A stretch of 6,181 bases of DNA from Ramlibacter sp. (GCA_021156245.1 JAJNBO010000175.1:1-6181); one strand, 5' to 3'; positions 1-6,181 are shown, numbered from the stretch's first letter. The notes: generated by a model from the letters alone, not told the origin. Numbers and translations: made by a program.

Positions 1-11
1 CCCCGCGCCCG

Positions 12-45
12 CCCTCACCCCTGCCCTCTCCCGGAGGGAGAGGGG
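12..45. repeat. GC-rich palindromic intergenic repeat
   Basis: A C-rich lead-in (12-21) is followed by a perfect 9-bp inverted repeat, CCCTCTCCC at 24-32 and GGGAGAGGG at 36-44, with a 3-base GGA loop. Elements of this form are common as dispersed intergenic repeats in high-GC Proteobacteria, from general knowledge; only one copy is visible here, so dispersal is not shown. There is no T-run after the stem, so a classical intrinsic terminator is not supported. The right arm is purine-rich and includes GGAGG at 33-37, which could double as a Shine-Dalgarno sequence for the gene that follows. Confidence 0.65.
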
Positions 46-52
46 ACAAGTC

Positions 53-124
53 CGGCGCGCGCTCGCAGGAGCCGCGCTGGTCCTCGCATTCAACGCGCCC
101 GCGGCCACTCTGACACTCGGCGTC
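53..124 (+). other. In-frame signal-peptide coding segment upstream of the first ATG of the binding protein
   Basis: Read in the frame of the ATG at 125, this stretch encodes RRALAGAALVLAFNAPAA followed by TLTLGV. That is an Arg-rich n-region, a hydrophobic core and a small-residue cleavage site, as expected for a Sec signal peptide. The binding protein needs one because this class acts in the periplasm, and the TLTLGVMQRADDERL stretch looks like the usual start of the mature domain. No ATG, GTG or TTG occurs in frame between the left edge and 125. The codon just before the arginines (50-52) is GTC, one base from GTG. The frame stays open through the repeat to the window edge, so the true start is either further left, non-standard, or altered by a base error. 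Confidence 0.75.
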
Positions 125-1219
125 ATGCAACGCGCCGACGACGAGCGGCTCGCACCGCAGCGCGTCGCTCTTGCGTACCCAGGTCAGCCTGGTGGGCCGG
201 CCACCGAAGCCGTCGAAATGGCCGTCAAGGAAAGCCAGTTCGAGCTCGATGCCGCCAAGCTGCGCGTTGTCATTGACGTGCGCGCCGCGCACAATGCAGA
301 CGAGGCCAAGACGATGCTTCAGCAGCTCGCGAAGGCGGGCGCCGCAGGCATCGTGCTCGACCTCCCGGCGACGTGGATCGCCGCCGCTGCGCCGTCCGTC
401 ACCGTGCCGCTGCTCAATGCCGGCGAGACCGCCGAGACCTTGCGCCAGCAGGGCTGCAGGCCGCATCTGTTCCACACGCTGCCGGGCGAGCGCATGGGTG
501 CCGACGCGCTCGCGCAGGCCCTGCTGGCACGCCGCTGGACGCGCGTGCTGCTGTTGCACGGCGGCAGCGCCGGCGACGCAGCGCGGCTCGAGCAGGTGCA
601 GGCCGCCCTGAAGCGCTACCGCCTGACGCCGGTGGCGGTGAAGGCCTTCAAGCTCTCGGCCGACCCGCGCGAACGCGATCTCGCCAACCCGCTGCTCCTC
701 ACCGGCACAGCCGCGCGCGGCGAGTACGACGCCGTGTGGGTCGTCGACGGCGACGGTGAGTTCGCGCGCACGCTCCCCTACCGCATCGCGCTGCCGCGGC
801 CGGTCGTGGGCGACGCGGGCCTGTCGGCGCAGGCCTGGGCGCCGCGCTTCGACCGCTACGGCGCTCCGCAGCTGGAGCGCCGCTTTGCGCGTGCCGCCCA
901 CCGGCCGATGACCGGCTTCGATTGGGCCGCCTATATCGCGGCCAAGGCGCTGTTGCAAGCGGCGCTGGAACAAGCCGCCGCGCCGAACGCTGCCCAGGTG
1001 TTGAAGGCATTGAGCCGCCCCGACTTCACGCTCGACGGCTTCAAGGGCGTGCGCCTGGGCTTTCGCGCATGGGACCGGCAACTGCGCCAGCCGCTGCTGC
1101 TCACCGATGGTGTTGCAGTAGTCGGCAGCGCGCCGGTCGATGGCGTGATGCACCCGAAGAACGTGCTCGATACGCTGGGCAGCGACGCGGCCGAGTCCGC
1201 CTGCAAGGCGGGTTTGTGA
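125..1219 (+). CDS. PQQ-dependent alcohol dehydrogenase-associated ABC transporter substrate-binding protein (5' end uncertain)
   Basis: Periplasmic ligand-binding protein of the type I fold related to the branched-chain amino-acid receptors. It resembles the family (TIGR03863) whose genes accompany PQQ-dependent oxidation of alcohols such as 2-phenylethanol. The ligand is unknown. Recognisable family stretches, numbered from the ATG at 125, are HLFHTLPGERM (114-124), a DLANPLLLTG block, RPMTGFDWAAY, DFTLDGFKGV (300-309) with RAWDRQLRQPLLL just after, and the C-terminal HPKNVLDTLG (343-352). The listed start is only the first ATG; translation in the same frame upstream gives a convincing signal peptide, so the real protein is about 24 or more residues longer. 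The stop overlaps the permease start by one base (TGATG), which suggests translational coupling. The ABC ATPase is not between them. The family call is confident; the start is not. Confidence 0.88.
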   Translation: MQRADDERLAPQRVALAYPGQPGGPATEAVEMAVKESQFELDAAKLRVVIDVRAAHNADEAKTMLQQLAKAGAAGIVLDLPATWIAAAAPSVTVPLLNAGETAETLRQQGCRPHLFHTLPGERMGADALAQALLARRWTRVLLLHGGSAGDAARLEQVQAALKRYRLTPVAVKAFKLSADPRERDLANPLLLTGTAARGEYDAVWVVDGDGEFARTLPYRIALPRPVVGDAGLSAQAWAPRFDRYGAPQLERRFARAAHRPMTGFDWAAYIAAKALLQAALEQAAAPNAAQVLKALSRPDFTLDGFKGVRLGFRAWDRQLRQPLLLTDGVAVVGSAPVDGVMHPKNVLDTLGSDAAESACKAGL

Positions 1220-2055
1220 TGCAGCGCGCACGCAACCACATCACTGCGCACGCGCTGCAAGCCTTGCGTGCCATCGTGCTGCGTGAGCTCGTCAAGTTCG
1301 GCCAGCAAAAGGGGCGGCTCATCTCGGCGCTGGTACGCCCGGTGCTGTGGCTCGCGGTGTTCGCAGCGGGCTTTCGCAACGTGTTCGGCGTCGCCATCGT
1401 CGATCCCTACGACACCTATATCCCCTACGACGTGTACATCGCGCCCGGGCTCATCGGCATGGTGCTGCTGTTCAACGGCATGCAGTCGTCGCTGGCCATG
1501 GTCTACGACCGCGAGATGGGGCTCATGCGGCTGCTGCTCACGGCGCCCCTGCCGCGCTGGTGGCTGTTGCTCGCCAAGCTGCTCGCCACCGCGCTTCTGA
1601 GCGTGGTGCAGGTGCTGGCTTTCGTGGTAGTGGCCGCGCTGCTCGGCACAACGTTGCCGATGGAGCCGCGTTCGCTGCTGCACGCCCTTGCGGCCACGCT
1701 GGCCGCGGCCTTGATGCTCGCGTCGCTGGGGTTGCTGCTGTCGGTGTATGTGCGGCAGCTGGAGAACTTCGCCGGCACGATGAACTTCGTCATCTTCCCC
1801 ATGTACTTCCTCTCCACGGCGCTGTATCCGCTGTGGAAACTGGAAGAGTCTGGCGCAACCTGGGTGTGGCGCGCCGCGCAGTTCAACCCGTTCACGCACG
1901 CCGTCGAATGGATTCGCTTCGCGCTCTACGGCAAGGACCCGGGCATGGCGCCGCTGGTCGTGCTGGGCACGTTGACCGTGTGCTTCACGCTCGCCTGCTG
2001 GGGCTACGACCCGCAGCGCGGCTTCGGCAGCCTGACGCAAAGGGGGACGGCATGA
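1219..2055 (+). CDS. ABC-2 type permease of the PQQ/alcohol-associated transporter, PedC family
   Basis: Inner-membrane permease of 278 residues, the membrane partner expected for the preceding binding protein. The ABC-2 family signature is clear in YDREMGLMRLLLTAPLPRWW (96-115), the cytoplasmic loop region that follows the second membrane span. About six hydrophobic segments can be read, near 36-52, 74-96, 115-141, 157-178, 190-206 and 250-267. The PedC family (TIGR03861) is known from the 2-phenylethanol degradation locus of Pseudomonas putida U; what it transports is not established. Pairing an ABC-2 permease, usually an exporter fold, with a periplasmic binding protein is a peculiarity of this family. 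The ATG at 1219 overlaps the upstream stop by one base and has a weak AAGGCGG ribosome site at 1205-1211. The 3' end overlaps the next gene by four bases (ATGA). The much longer open frame upstream of 1219 is a shadow of the binding-protein gene. Confidence 0.88.
   Translation: MQRARNHITAHALQALRAIVLRELVKFGQQKGRLISALVRPVLWLAVFAAGFRNVFGVAIVDPYDTYIPYDVYIAPGLIGMVLLFNGMQSSLAMVYDREMGLMRLLLTAPLPRWWLLLAKLLATALLSVVQVLAFVVVAALLGTTLPMEPRSLLHALAATLAAALMLASLGLLLSVYVRQLENFAGTMNFVIFPMYFLSTALYPLWKLEESGATWVWRAAQFNPFTHAVEWIRFALYGKDPGMAPLVVLGTLTVCFTLACWGYDPQRGFGSLTQRGTA
2039..2047 (+). promoter_or_regulatory. Ribosome binding site of the Bug-family receptor gene
   Basis: The purine run AAAGGGGGA ends four bases before the ATG at 2052. 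It lies inside the last codons of the permease gene. It supports the short frame starting at 2052 rather than any of the upstream in-frame starts, which would run through the permease. Confidence 0.6.
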
Positions 2056-3038
2056 CAACGCGTCGCAGCGCACTGCTCGTCATGGCGGCAACAGCGGCCG
2101 CGACGGCCGCACCCTGGGTACGTGCCCAGCCCGGCAGCGATGCTCCGTTTCCGCAGCGCCCCATCTCGCTGTGGGTGCCGTGGCCGGCCGGCGGTGGCAC
2201 CGACCTCACGCTGCGCCTGCTGGCCGATCTGGCCGGCCGGCAACTGGGCCAGCGGGTCGTGATCGAAAACCGCGGCGGCGCCGGCGGAACGCTGGCGATG
2301 CCGGTGCTGCAACAAGCACCTCCCGATGGCTACACGTTGGCGCAAATGCCGCAGCCGGTTTTTCGCGCGCCGCACACTCAGAGGGTCGGCTGGGACCCGA
2401 TCCGTGACACCACACCGATCCTGCAGATCAGCGGCGTCACCTTCGGCGTCCTCGTGCCCGTCGCGAGTCCCTTGCGCAGTCTCGACGATTTGCTGGCCTA
2501 CGCCCATGCCCACCCCGGCGAGTTGAGCATCGCGACCAACGGCATCGGCACCACGCCGCACTTGGTGCTGGAAGAACTGTTCACGCGGCGCGGCCTGACC
2601 TACATCCACGTTCCCTACAAGGGCACCGCAGAACAGATGGTGGCGGTTGCCTCGGGACAGGTGATGGCGGGCGTGAATTCAAACGGCTTCGCGCCGTATG
2701 TCGACACGGGGCGGCTGCGCCTGCTGGCGACATTCGGTGCGGCGCGCACACGGCGTTGGCCCAACGTGCCGACACTGAGCGAGCTGGGGCACGGCATCGT
2801 CGCCATGTCACCCTACGGCCTGGCCGGGCCGCGAGGCATGCCCGCCGGCGTGGTGCGCACGCTGCACGACGCTTTCAAGACGGCGCTGTTCGATCCGGCG
2901 CACATCGCCGAACTGGCCAGGTTCGACCAGGAGATCGCTTATCTGGACAGCGCGGACTACGGGCGGAGCATGCGAGAAGCCTATGCCGCGGAGCGGCGCG
3001 CGGTGGAGCGGCTGGGGCTCGCGGTCGCTCCAGGGTGA
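2052..3038 (+). CDS. Bug/TctC-family tripartite tricarboxylate transporter solute receptor
   Basis: Periplasmic solute receptor of 328 residues, the normal length for the Bug (Bordetella uptake gene)/TctC family. Such receptors bind small carboxylates or related compounds and normally feed a TctA/TctB membrane pair. The N-terminus MTTRRSALLVMAATAA has a twin arginine at residues 4-5, a hydrophobic core and a likely cleavage after VRA (residue 25), so export is by Sec or possibly Tat. Family marks are FPQRPISLWVPWPAGGGTD (33-51), where the PAGGG loop contributes to ligand binding, then the VIENRGGAGG stretch, PPDGYTL, and VPYKGTAEQM. No TctA or TctB gene is present, which is common for this family in Burkholderiales. 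The ligand cannot be predicted. The gene overlaps the permease upstream and the NosR-like gene downstream by four bases each, an unusual position for an orphan receptor that argues for co-expression with them. Confidence 0.92.
   Translation: MTTRRSALLVMAATAAATAAPWVRAQPGSDAPFPQRPISLWVPWPAGGGTDLTLRLLADLAGRQLGQRVVIENRGGAGGTLAMPVLQQAPPDGYTLAQMPQPVFRAPHTQRVGWDPIRDTTPILQISGVTFGVLVPVASPLRSLDDLLAYAHAHPGELSIATNGIGTTPHLVLEELFTRRGLTYIHVPYKGTAEQMVAVASGQVMAGVNSNGFAPYVDTGRLRLLATFGAARTRRWPNVPTLSELGHGIVAMSPYGLAGPRGMPAGVVRTLHDAFKTALFDPAHIAELARFDQEIAYLDSADYGRSMREAYAAERRAVERLGLAVAPG
3034..3038 (+). promoter_or_regulatory. Possible ribosome site bearing on the NosR-like start
   Basis: GGTGA here matches the 3' part of a Shine-Dalgarno sequence and stands five bases before the second in-frame GTG at 3044. 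The first GTG, at 3035, lacks a clear purine tract but forms a four-base GTGA overlap with the receptor stop, as do its operon neighbours. Either start keeps the signal peptide intact. Confidence 0.35.
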
Positions 3039-5176
3039 CGCGCGTGAATCCCGGCCGGCCTCAGCGTGTATGCCGGGCACTGGCAGTGCTTGTCGCATTC
3101 GCGCTCTGCCTCGCGAGCGCCGCGCGGGCCGGCGTGATGACCAAAGCCATGATGGAAGAGCGCTTTCCTTCGCCGCTGATCGTCGGCGAGAGGGATTCGC
3201 AGTTGCCGGTGTGGCCGATCTTCAAACAGGATGCCACCACGACGCGGCTGGCCGGCTACGTCTTCGAGTCGATCGACCTTGCGCCCATCCCCGGTTTCTC
3301 GGGCACTCCGCCGAACCTGCTGGTCGCGCTCGATGCCAAGGGCGTGTTCCTCGATGTGCGCGTGCTGTCGCAGCACGAGCCGGTCTTCCTGGACGGGCTG
3401 GGCGAGACGCCGTTGTTGCGCTTCGTCGAGCAGTACAAGGACTTGTCGTTGCAGCAGAACATCAAGATCGGCGCTGCCGGCCAGCGTGGCGGCGAGCACG
3501 GCAGGGCCAACGCCTATATCGACGGTGTGTCGAAGGCGACCGCGTCGGTGCGCATCATCAACCAGACCCTGTTGTCGGCGGCGTTGCGTGTTGCCCGCGC
3601 GAAGCTGGGCTTCGCTGCCGGCCGCGACCCCGACCGGATTGCACGCGTGCGCCGCGACACCTACGCGACCATGGACTGGGAGGCGCTGCTGCGAGCCGGA
3701 CTCGTGCAGCGAGTGCGAATCACGCGCGGCGTCGTGGAGCAGGCATTCGCCGGGACCGGCATGGCCGCAAGCGAGGGCGCATCGGACGACACCGTCGCGC
3801 AGCTGTACGTCGGCTGGCTGAACGCGCCCGTCGTTGGGCGTAACCTGCTCGGCGAAACGGGCTGGCAGCACCTGCTCGGGAGCATCGCCGATGGCGACCA
3901 CGCGTTCCTGGTGATCGGCACCGGCAGCTACAGCTTCGTCGGCGACGAGTTCGTGCGCGGCGCGGTGCCCGAACGCATCGCGCTGCGGCAGGGCGAGCTG
4001 CCGATCGAGCTGCGCGATCTCGACTTCGACGACGCGCTGAAACTGCCGGAGGCACTGCGGCATGCCGACGCGAAGGTGTTCCGCGTGATCGGCCCGGCCG
4101 GGCTCGATCCGGCCCAGCCGCTGGCCTTCGCGCTGCGCGTCACGCGCGGCAGGGGCACTCTCTATCCCGAGCGCGTGAGCCGCGACTTCCCGGTTCGTTA
4201 CGAGCTGCCGGCAAGCCAGCTGCAGTTGCCGGACAGCGACAGCAAGTCGTGGCACGGTATCTGGCGCTCGCGCGCGTGGGAGTTGGGCGTGATGGGAGCG
4301 GCGCTCGCACTGCTGGCGCTCGTGCTCGCGCAGCCTTCGTGGCTCGTGGCCGATGAGAAGCGGCTGGCGCGATTCCGCACGGGTTACCTGCTGTTCACGC
4401 TGGTGTTCATCGGCTGGTTCGCGCAAGGGCAGTTGTCGATCGTCAACATCACGGCGGTGCTGCAGGCGCTGCTCGCGGGTCGCGATCTCGGCTTCCTGCT
4501 CTACGACCCGATCAGCCTTTCGCTGTGGGCCTTCGTCGCGGTGACGCTGGTGCTGTGGGGCCGCGGCACCTTCTGCGGCTGGCTATGCCCGTTCGGCGCG
4601 CTACAGGAGCTGGTGGGCCAGCTGGCGCAAGTCCTGGGTGTGCGGCGCCGGCGGCTGCACCGCGATGTCGATGCCAGGCTAAAGGCCGTCAAGTACCTGC
4701 TGCTCGCGGGCATTCTGGGCGTTGCGACCGTCTCGGCACGTTGGACGGACCGCGTCGTGGAGATCGAGCCTTTCAAGACGGCGATCACGCTCAACTTCAT
4801 GCGCTCGTGGCCGTATGTGCTGTGGGCGGCCGGCCTGGTCCTGGCGGGCGCCTTCGTCTATAAGGGGTTCTGCCGTTACCTGTGTCCGCTTGGCGCCGGC
4901 CTTGCACTACTAGGCCGCGTGCGCGTGCTGCGCTGGATACCGCGGCGCAGCGAATGCGGCACGCCATGCCAGACCTGCCGCCACCGCTGCGACTACCAGG
5001 CGATCCGGCCGGGCGGTGCCATCGTGTACGCAGAATGTTTCCAGTGCATGGAATGCGTCGCAATCCACGAAAGTGAGGAGCGTTGCTCGCCCCTGATCGC
5101 GAAACGGCGCGAACGCGTGTTCGTCTTGCGGCCCGAGCCCGCCCGCGCGGGCGACGCGAGAGGACGCACCCCATGA
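3035..5176 (+). CDS. NosR/NirI-like membrane protein: periplasmic FMN-binding domain plus membrane iron-sulfur electron-transfer domain
   Basis: A 713-residue protein with the full NosR architecture and about its usual length. Residues 12-32 form a signal peptide ending ARA. A periplasmic FMN_bind-type domain (about 72-190) begins LAGYVFESIDLAPIPGFSG and holds the presumed flavin-attachment motif DGVSKAT (163-169), with Thr169 the likely FMN acceptor. In characterised NosR the acceptor is also a Thr, and the motif usually has Gly where this protein has Lys167. After a soluble region come about five or six membrane spans (near 417-437, 450-472, 493-510, 551-570, 592-610). Two CX3CP motifs follow the spans, CGWLCP (514-519) and CRYLCP (613-618). 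The C-terminal cytoplasmic end has cysteines at 641, 645, 648, 652 and 668, 671, 674, 684, suited to two [4Fe-4S] clusters. NosR proteins pass electrons between the quinone pool and periplasmic nitrous-oxide reductase. No nos reductase genes are seen here, so the partner may differ. The start is GTG 3035 or 3044. The gene overlaps the flavin-transferase gene by four bases. Confidence 0.9.
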   Translation: MTRVNPGRPQRVCRALAVLVAFALCLASAARAGVMTKAMMEERFPSPLIVGERDSQLPVWPIFKQDATTTRLAGYVFESIDLAPIPGFSGTPPNLLVALDAKGVFLDVRVLSQHEPVFLDGLGETPLLRFVEQYKDLSLQQNIKIGAAGQRGGEHGRANAYIDGVSKATASVRIINQTLLSAALRVARAKLGFAAGRDPDRIARVRRDTYATMDWEALLRAGLVQRVRITRGVVEQAFAGTGMAASEGASDDTVAQLYVGWLNAPVVGRNLLGETGWQHLLGSIADGDHAFLVIGTGSYSFVGDEFVRGAVPERIALRQGELPIELRDLDFDDALKLPEALRHADAKVFRVIGPAGLDPAQPLAFALRVTRGRGTLYPERVSRDFPVRYELPASQLQLPDSDSKSWHGIWRSRAWELGVMGAALALLALVLAQPSWLVADEKRLARFRTGYLLFTLVFIGWFAQGQLSIVNITAVLQALLAGRDLGFLLYDPISLSLWAFVAVTLVLWGRGTFCGWLCPFGALQELVGQLAQVLGVRRRRLHRDVDARLKAVKYLLLAGILGVATVSARWTDRVVEIEPFKTAITLNFMRSWPYVLWAAGLVLAGAFVYKGFCRYLCPLGAGLALLGRVRVLRWIPRRSECGTPCQTCRHRCDYQAIRPGGAIVYAECFQCMECVAIHESEERCSPLIAKRRERVFVLRPEPARAGDARGRTP
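5158..5164 (+). promoter_or_regulatory. Ribosome binding site of the ApbE-like gene
   Basis: GAGAGGA stands eight bases before the ATG at 5173. It selects this start over the in-frame ATG at 5083, which would put 30 unconserved residues before the signal segment and lies deep in the NosR-like gene. Confidence 0.7.
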
Positions 5177-6162
5177 AGCGGCAACGCTTCCTGCGCGCCA
5201 CGCTGGGCCTCGGTGCGCTGGCGATGCTTGGCGGCGTTGCCGCAGCCGGCCGCGGATTGCTATGGCGGCGCCGGACGCTGGTGGGCTTTGGCACCACGCT
5301 ATCGCTGCAGGCCGCGCACACGAACGAACAGACGCTGGATCGCGCGCTCGATGCGGCAGTGGCTGCATTGCGGCGCATCGATGCGCAGATGAGCCTGTTC
5401 AACGCGGCAAGCGCGCTTTCGCGCTTCAACCGCGATGGCGCTTTGCCAGCGCCGCCCGCGGAATTGCTCGAGGTGCTGGAGATTGCGCAAGCTGTTTCGC
5501 GCGGCAGCGACGGCGCGTTCGACGTCACGGTACAGCCGCTGTGGCAGGTATTCGAGGCGGCCAAGCGCGCCGGCCGCCTGCCCGACGCCCGCGAAGTGGA
5601 CGCCGCACGCGAGCGAGTCGGCTGGCGCGGCCTTGAACTGTCCGGCGAAGCGCTGCGCTTGCGCCGGCCCGGCATGGCTGTCACGCTCAACGGCATCGCC
5701 CAGGGTTATGCCGCCGACCGGGTGCGCCGGGTGCTGGTGATGCACGGTATCCGCCACGCGCTCGTGGACACTGGGGAATTCGCGATGCTCGGCCACAACG
5801 CCAATGCGCGGCCCTGGGCGCTCGGGATCGCCGACCCTCGCGACGAGACTGCTCTGGTGGCACGCCTGATGAGCGACGGCCGATGCATCGCCACGTCCGC
5901 CGACAACGAGGCGAGCTTCAGCGCCGACCACCGGCACCACCACATTTTCGATCCTCGCACCGGCTACTCGCCGCCTGCGTTGGCGGGAGTGACGGTGGCG
6001 GCCGACAGCGGCGCGATTGCCGACGCCTTGACCAAGGTGATGCTCGTCGCTGGCCCGCAGCGCGCGGTCAGTTTGGCGCGGCAGTGGAACGTCGACGTGT
6101 TGTGGGTCGACAAGGCCGGCGGATGGCGCGCCACGCCCGGCCTGCGGCTGGCCGGTTCTTGA
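5173..6162 (+). CDS. FAD:protein FMN transferase, ApbE/NosX-like
   Basis: ApbE-family enzymes use FAD to attach FMN through a phosphoester bond to a Ser or Thr of exported flavoproteins. The natural substrate here is the NosR-like protein encoded immediately upstream, with a four-base ATGA overlap. The 329-residue product is of normal family length. Residues 1-26 have basic residues and a hydrophobic core, giving an export signal or membrane anchor; the RQRFLR stretch resembles a Tat motif but lacks the twin arginine. Conserved ApbE stretches are SALSRFNRDG (80-89), GAFDVTVQPL (114-123), LNGIAQGYAADRV (172-184), HHHIFDPRTGY (255-265) and ADALTKVML (283-291). Two places differ from the classical enzyme: DTGEF (199-203) stands where DLGGN is common, and the Asp284 motif reads DALTK rather than DALST, putting Lys at the usual metal-ligand Thr position. 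From memory, NosX-type members share such changes, so they need not mean inactivity. Confidence 0.9.
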   Translation: MKRQRFLRATLGLGALAMLGGVAAAGRGLLWRRRTLVGFGTTLSLQAAHTNEQTLDRALDAAVAALRRIDAQMSLFNAASALSRFNRDGALPAPPAELLEVLEIAQAVSRGSDGAFDVTVQPLWQVFEAAKRAGRLPDAREVDAARERVGWRGLELSGEALRLRRPGMAVTLNGIAQGYAADRVRRVLVMHGIRHALVDTGEFAMLGHNANARPWALGIADPRDETALVARLMSDGRCIATSADNEASFSADHRHHHIFDPRTGYSPPALAGVTVAADSGAIADALTKVMLVAGPQRAVSLARQWNVDVLWVDKAGGWRATPGLRLAGS

Positions 6163-6181
6163 GCGAAAAGCGAGATATCGG

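Noticed and set aside
24..44. Intrinsic terminator for a gene left of the window
   Set aside because: The hairpin is strong but lacks a following T-run on either strand, and its sequence fits a dispersed palindromic repeat better.
1347..2051. Upstream in-frame extension of the Bug receptor to an ATG at 1347
   Set aside because: The extra 235 residues are Arg/Ala-rich shadow translation of the permease. The signal peptide and ribosome site place the start at 2052.
931..2073. Minus-strand open frame of 380 codons opposite the permease
   Set aside because: Low-complexity Arg/Gln/His composition, no domain, and complete antisense overlap with the PedC-type permease and the binding-protein end.
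2756..3034. Upstream extension of the NosR-like frame to an ATG at 2756
   Set aside because: It overlaps the Bug receptor in another frame and reads as Arg/Ala-rich shadow. The signal peptide begins just after the GTG codons at 3035 and 3044.
2981..4426. Long open frame of 481 codons on the minus strand
   Set aside because: It lies antisense to the clearly conserved NosR-like gene. Its translation is Arg-, His- and Gln-rich with no recognisable domain, as expected from third-position GC bias.
3035..6162. Calling the last two genes nosR and nosX of a nitrous-oxide reductase cluster
   Set aside because: The architecture fits NosR and NosX, but no nosZ, nosD, nosF, nosY or nosL is visible and the upstream genes belong to another system, so only NosR-like and ApbE-like are claimed.
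6163..6181. Terminator or new gene after the ApbE-like stop
   Set aside because: Only 19 bases remain, with no hairpin or start that can be supported.

Overview
The window is about 68-70% GC by eye and densely coding on the + strand. It carries five genes in one direction, each overlapping the next by 1 or 4 bases. High GC, an orphan Bug-type (tripartite tricarboxylate) receptor, and a CCCTCTCCC/GGGAGAGGG intergenic palindrome all suggest a betaproteobacterium of the order Burkholderiales. This is an inference from style and content; there is no marker gene to prove it.

Layout: positions 1-49 hold a GC-rich palindromic repeat and no recognisable promoter. From about 50 to 1219 lies a periplasmic substrate-binding protein of the ABC system associated with PQQ-dependent alcohol oxidation. 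Its signal peptide is encoded upstream of the first ATG, with no standard start codon in view. At 1219-2055 follows the PedC-type ABC-2 permease of the same system. At 2052-3038 is a Bug/TctC-family solute receptor without its membrane partners. At 3035-5176 is a NosR/NirI-like polytopic membrane protein with a periplasmic FMN-binding domain and C-terminal iron-sulfur cysteine motifs. At 5173-6162 is an ApbE/NosX-like FAD:protein FMN transferase, the class of enzyme that attaches FMN to NosR-type proteins. The last 19 bases hold nothing recognisable.

How the genes may work together: the first two genes are family markers of a transporter that accompanies PQQ-dependent oxidation of alcohols such as 2-phenylethanol. 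The last two form a self-contained pair, a flavinylated iron-sulfur membrane electron carrier and its flavin transferase. Such pairs are best known from nitrous-oxide reductase (nos) clusters, but no nosZ, nosD, nosF, nosY or nosL lies in this window. The tight overlaps make one transcript likely. The most interesting reading is that a NosR-like electron-transfer module has been recruited to a PQQ/alcohol-oxidation operon. The alternative is that the window sits at the junction of two unrelated clusters, and the flanking sequence would decide. The ABC ATPase, any quinoprotein dehydrogenase and the PQQ synthesis genes are all outside the window.
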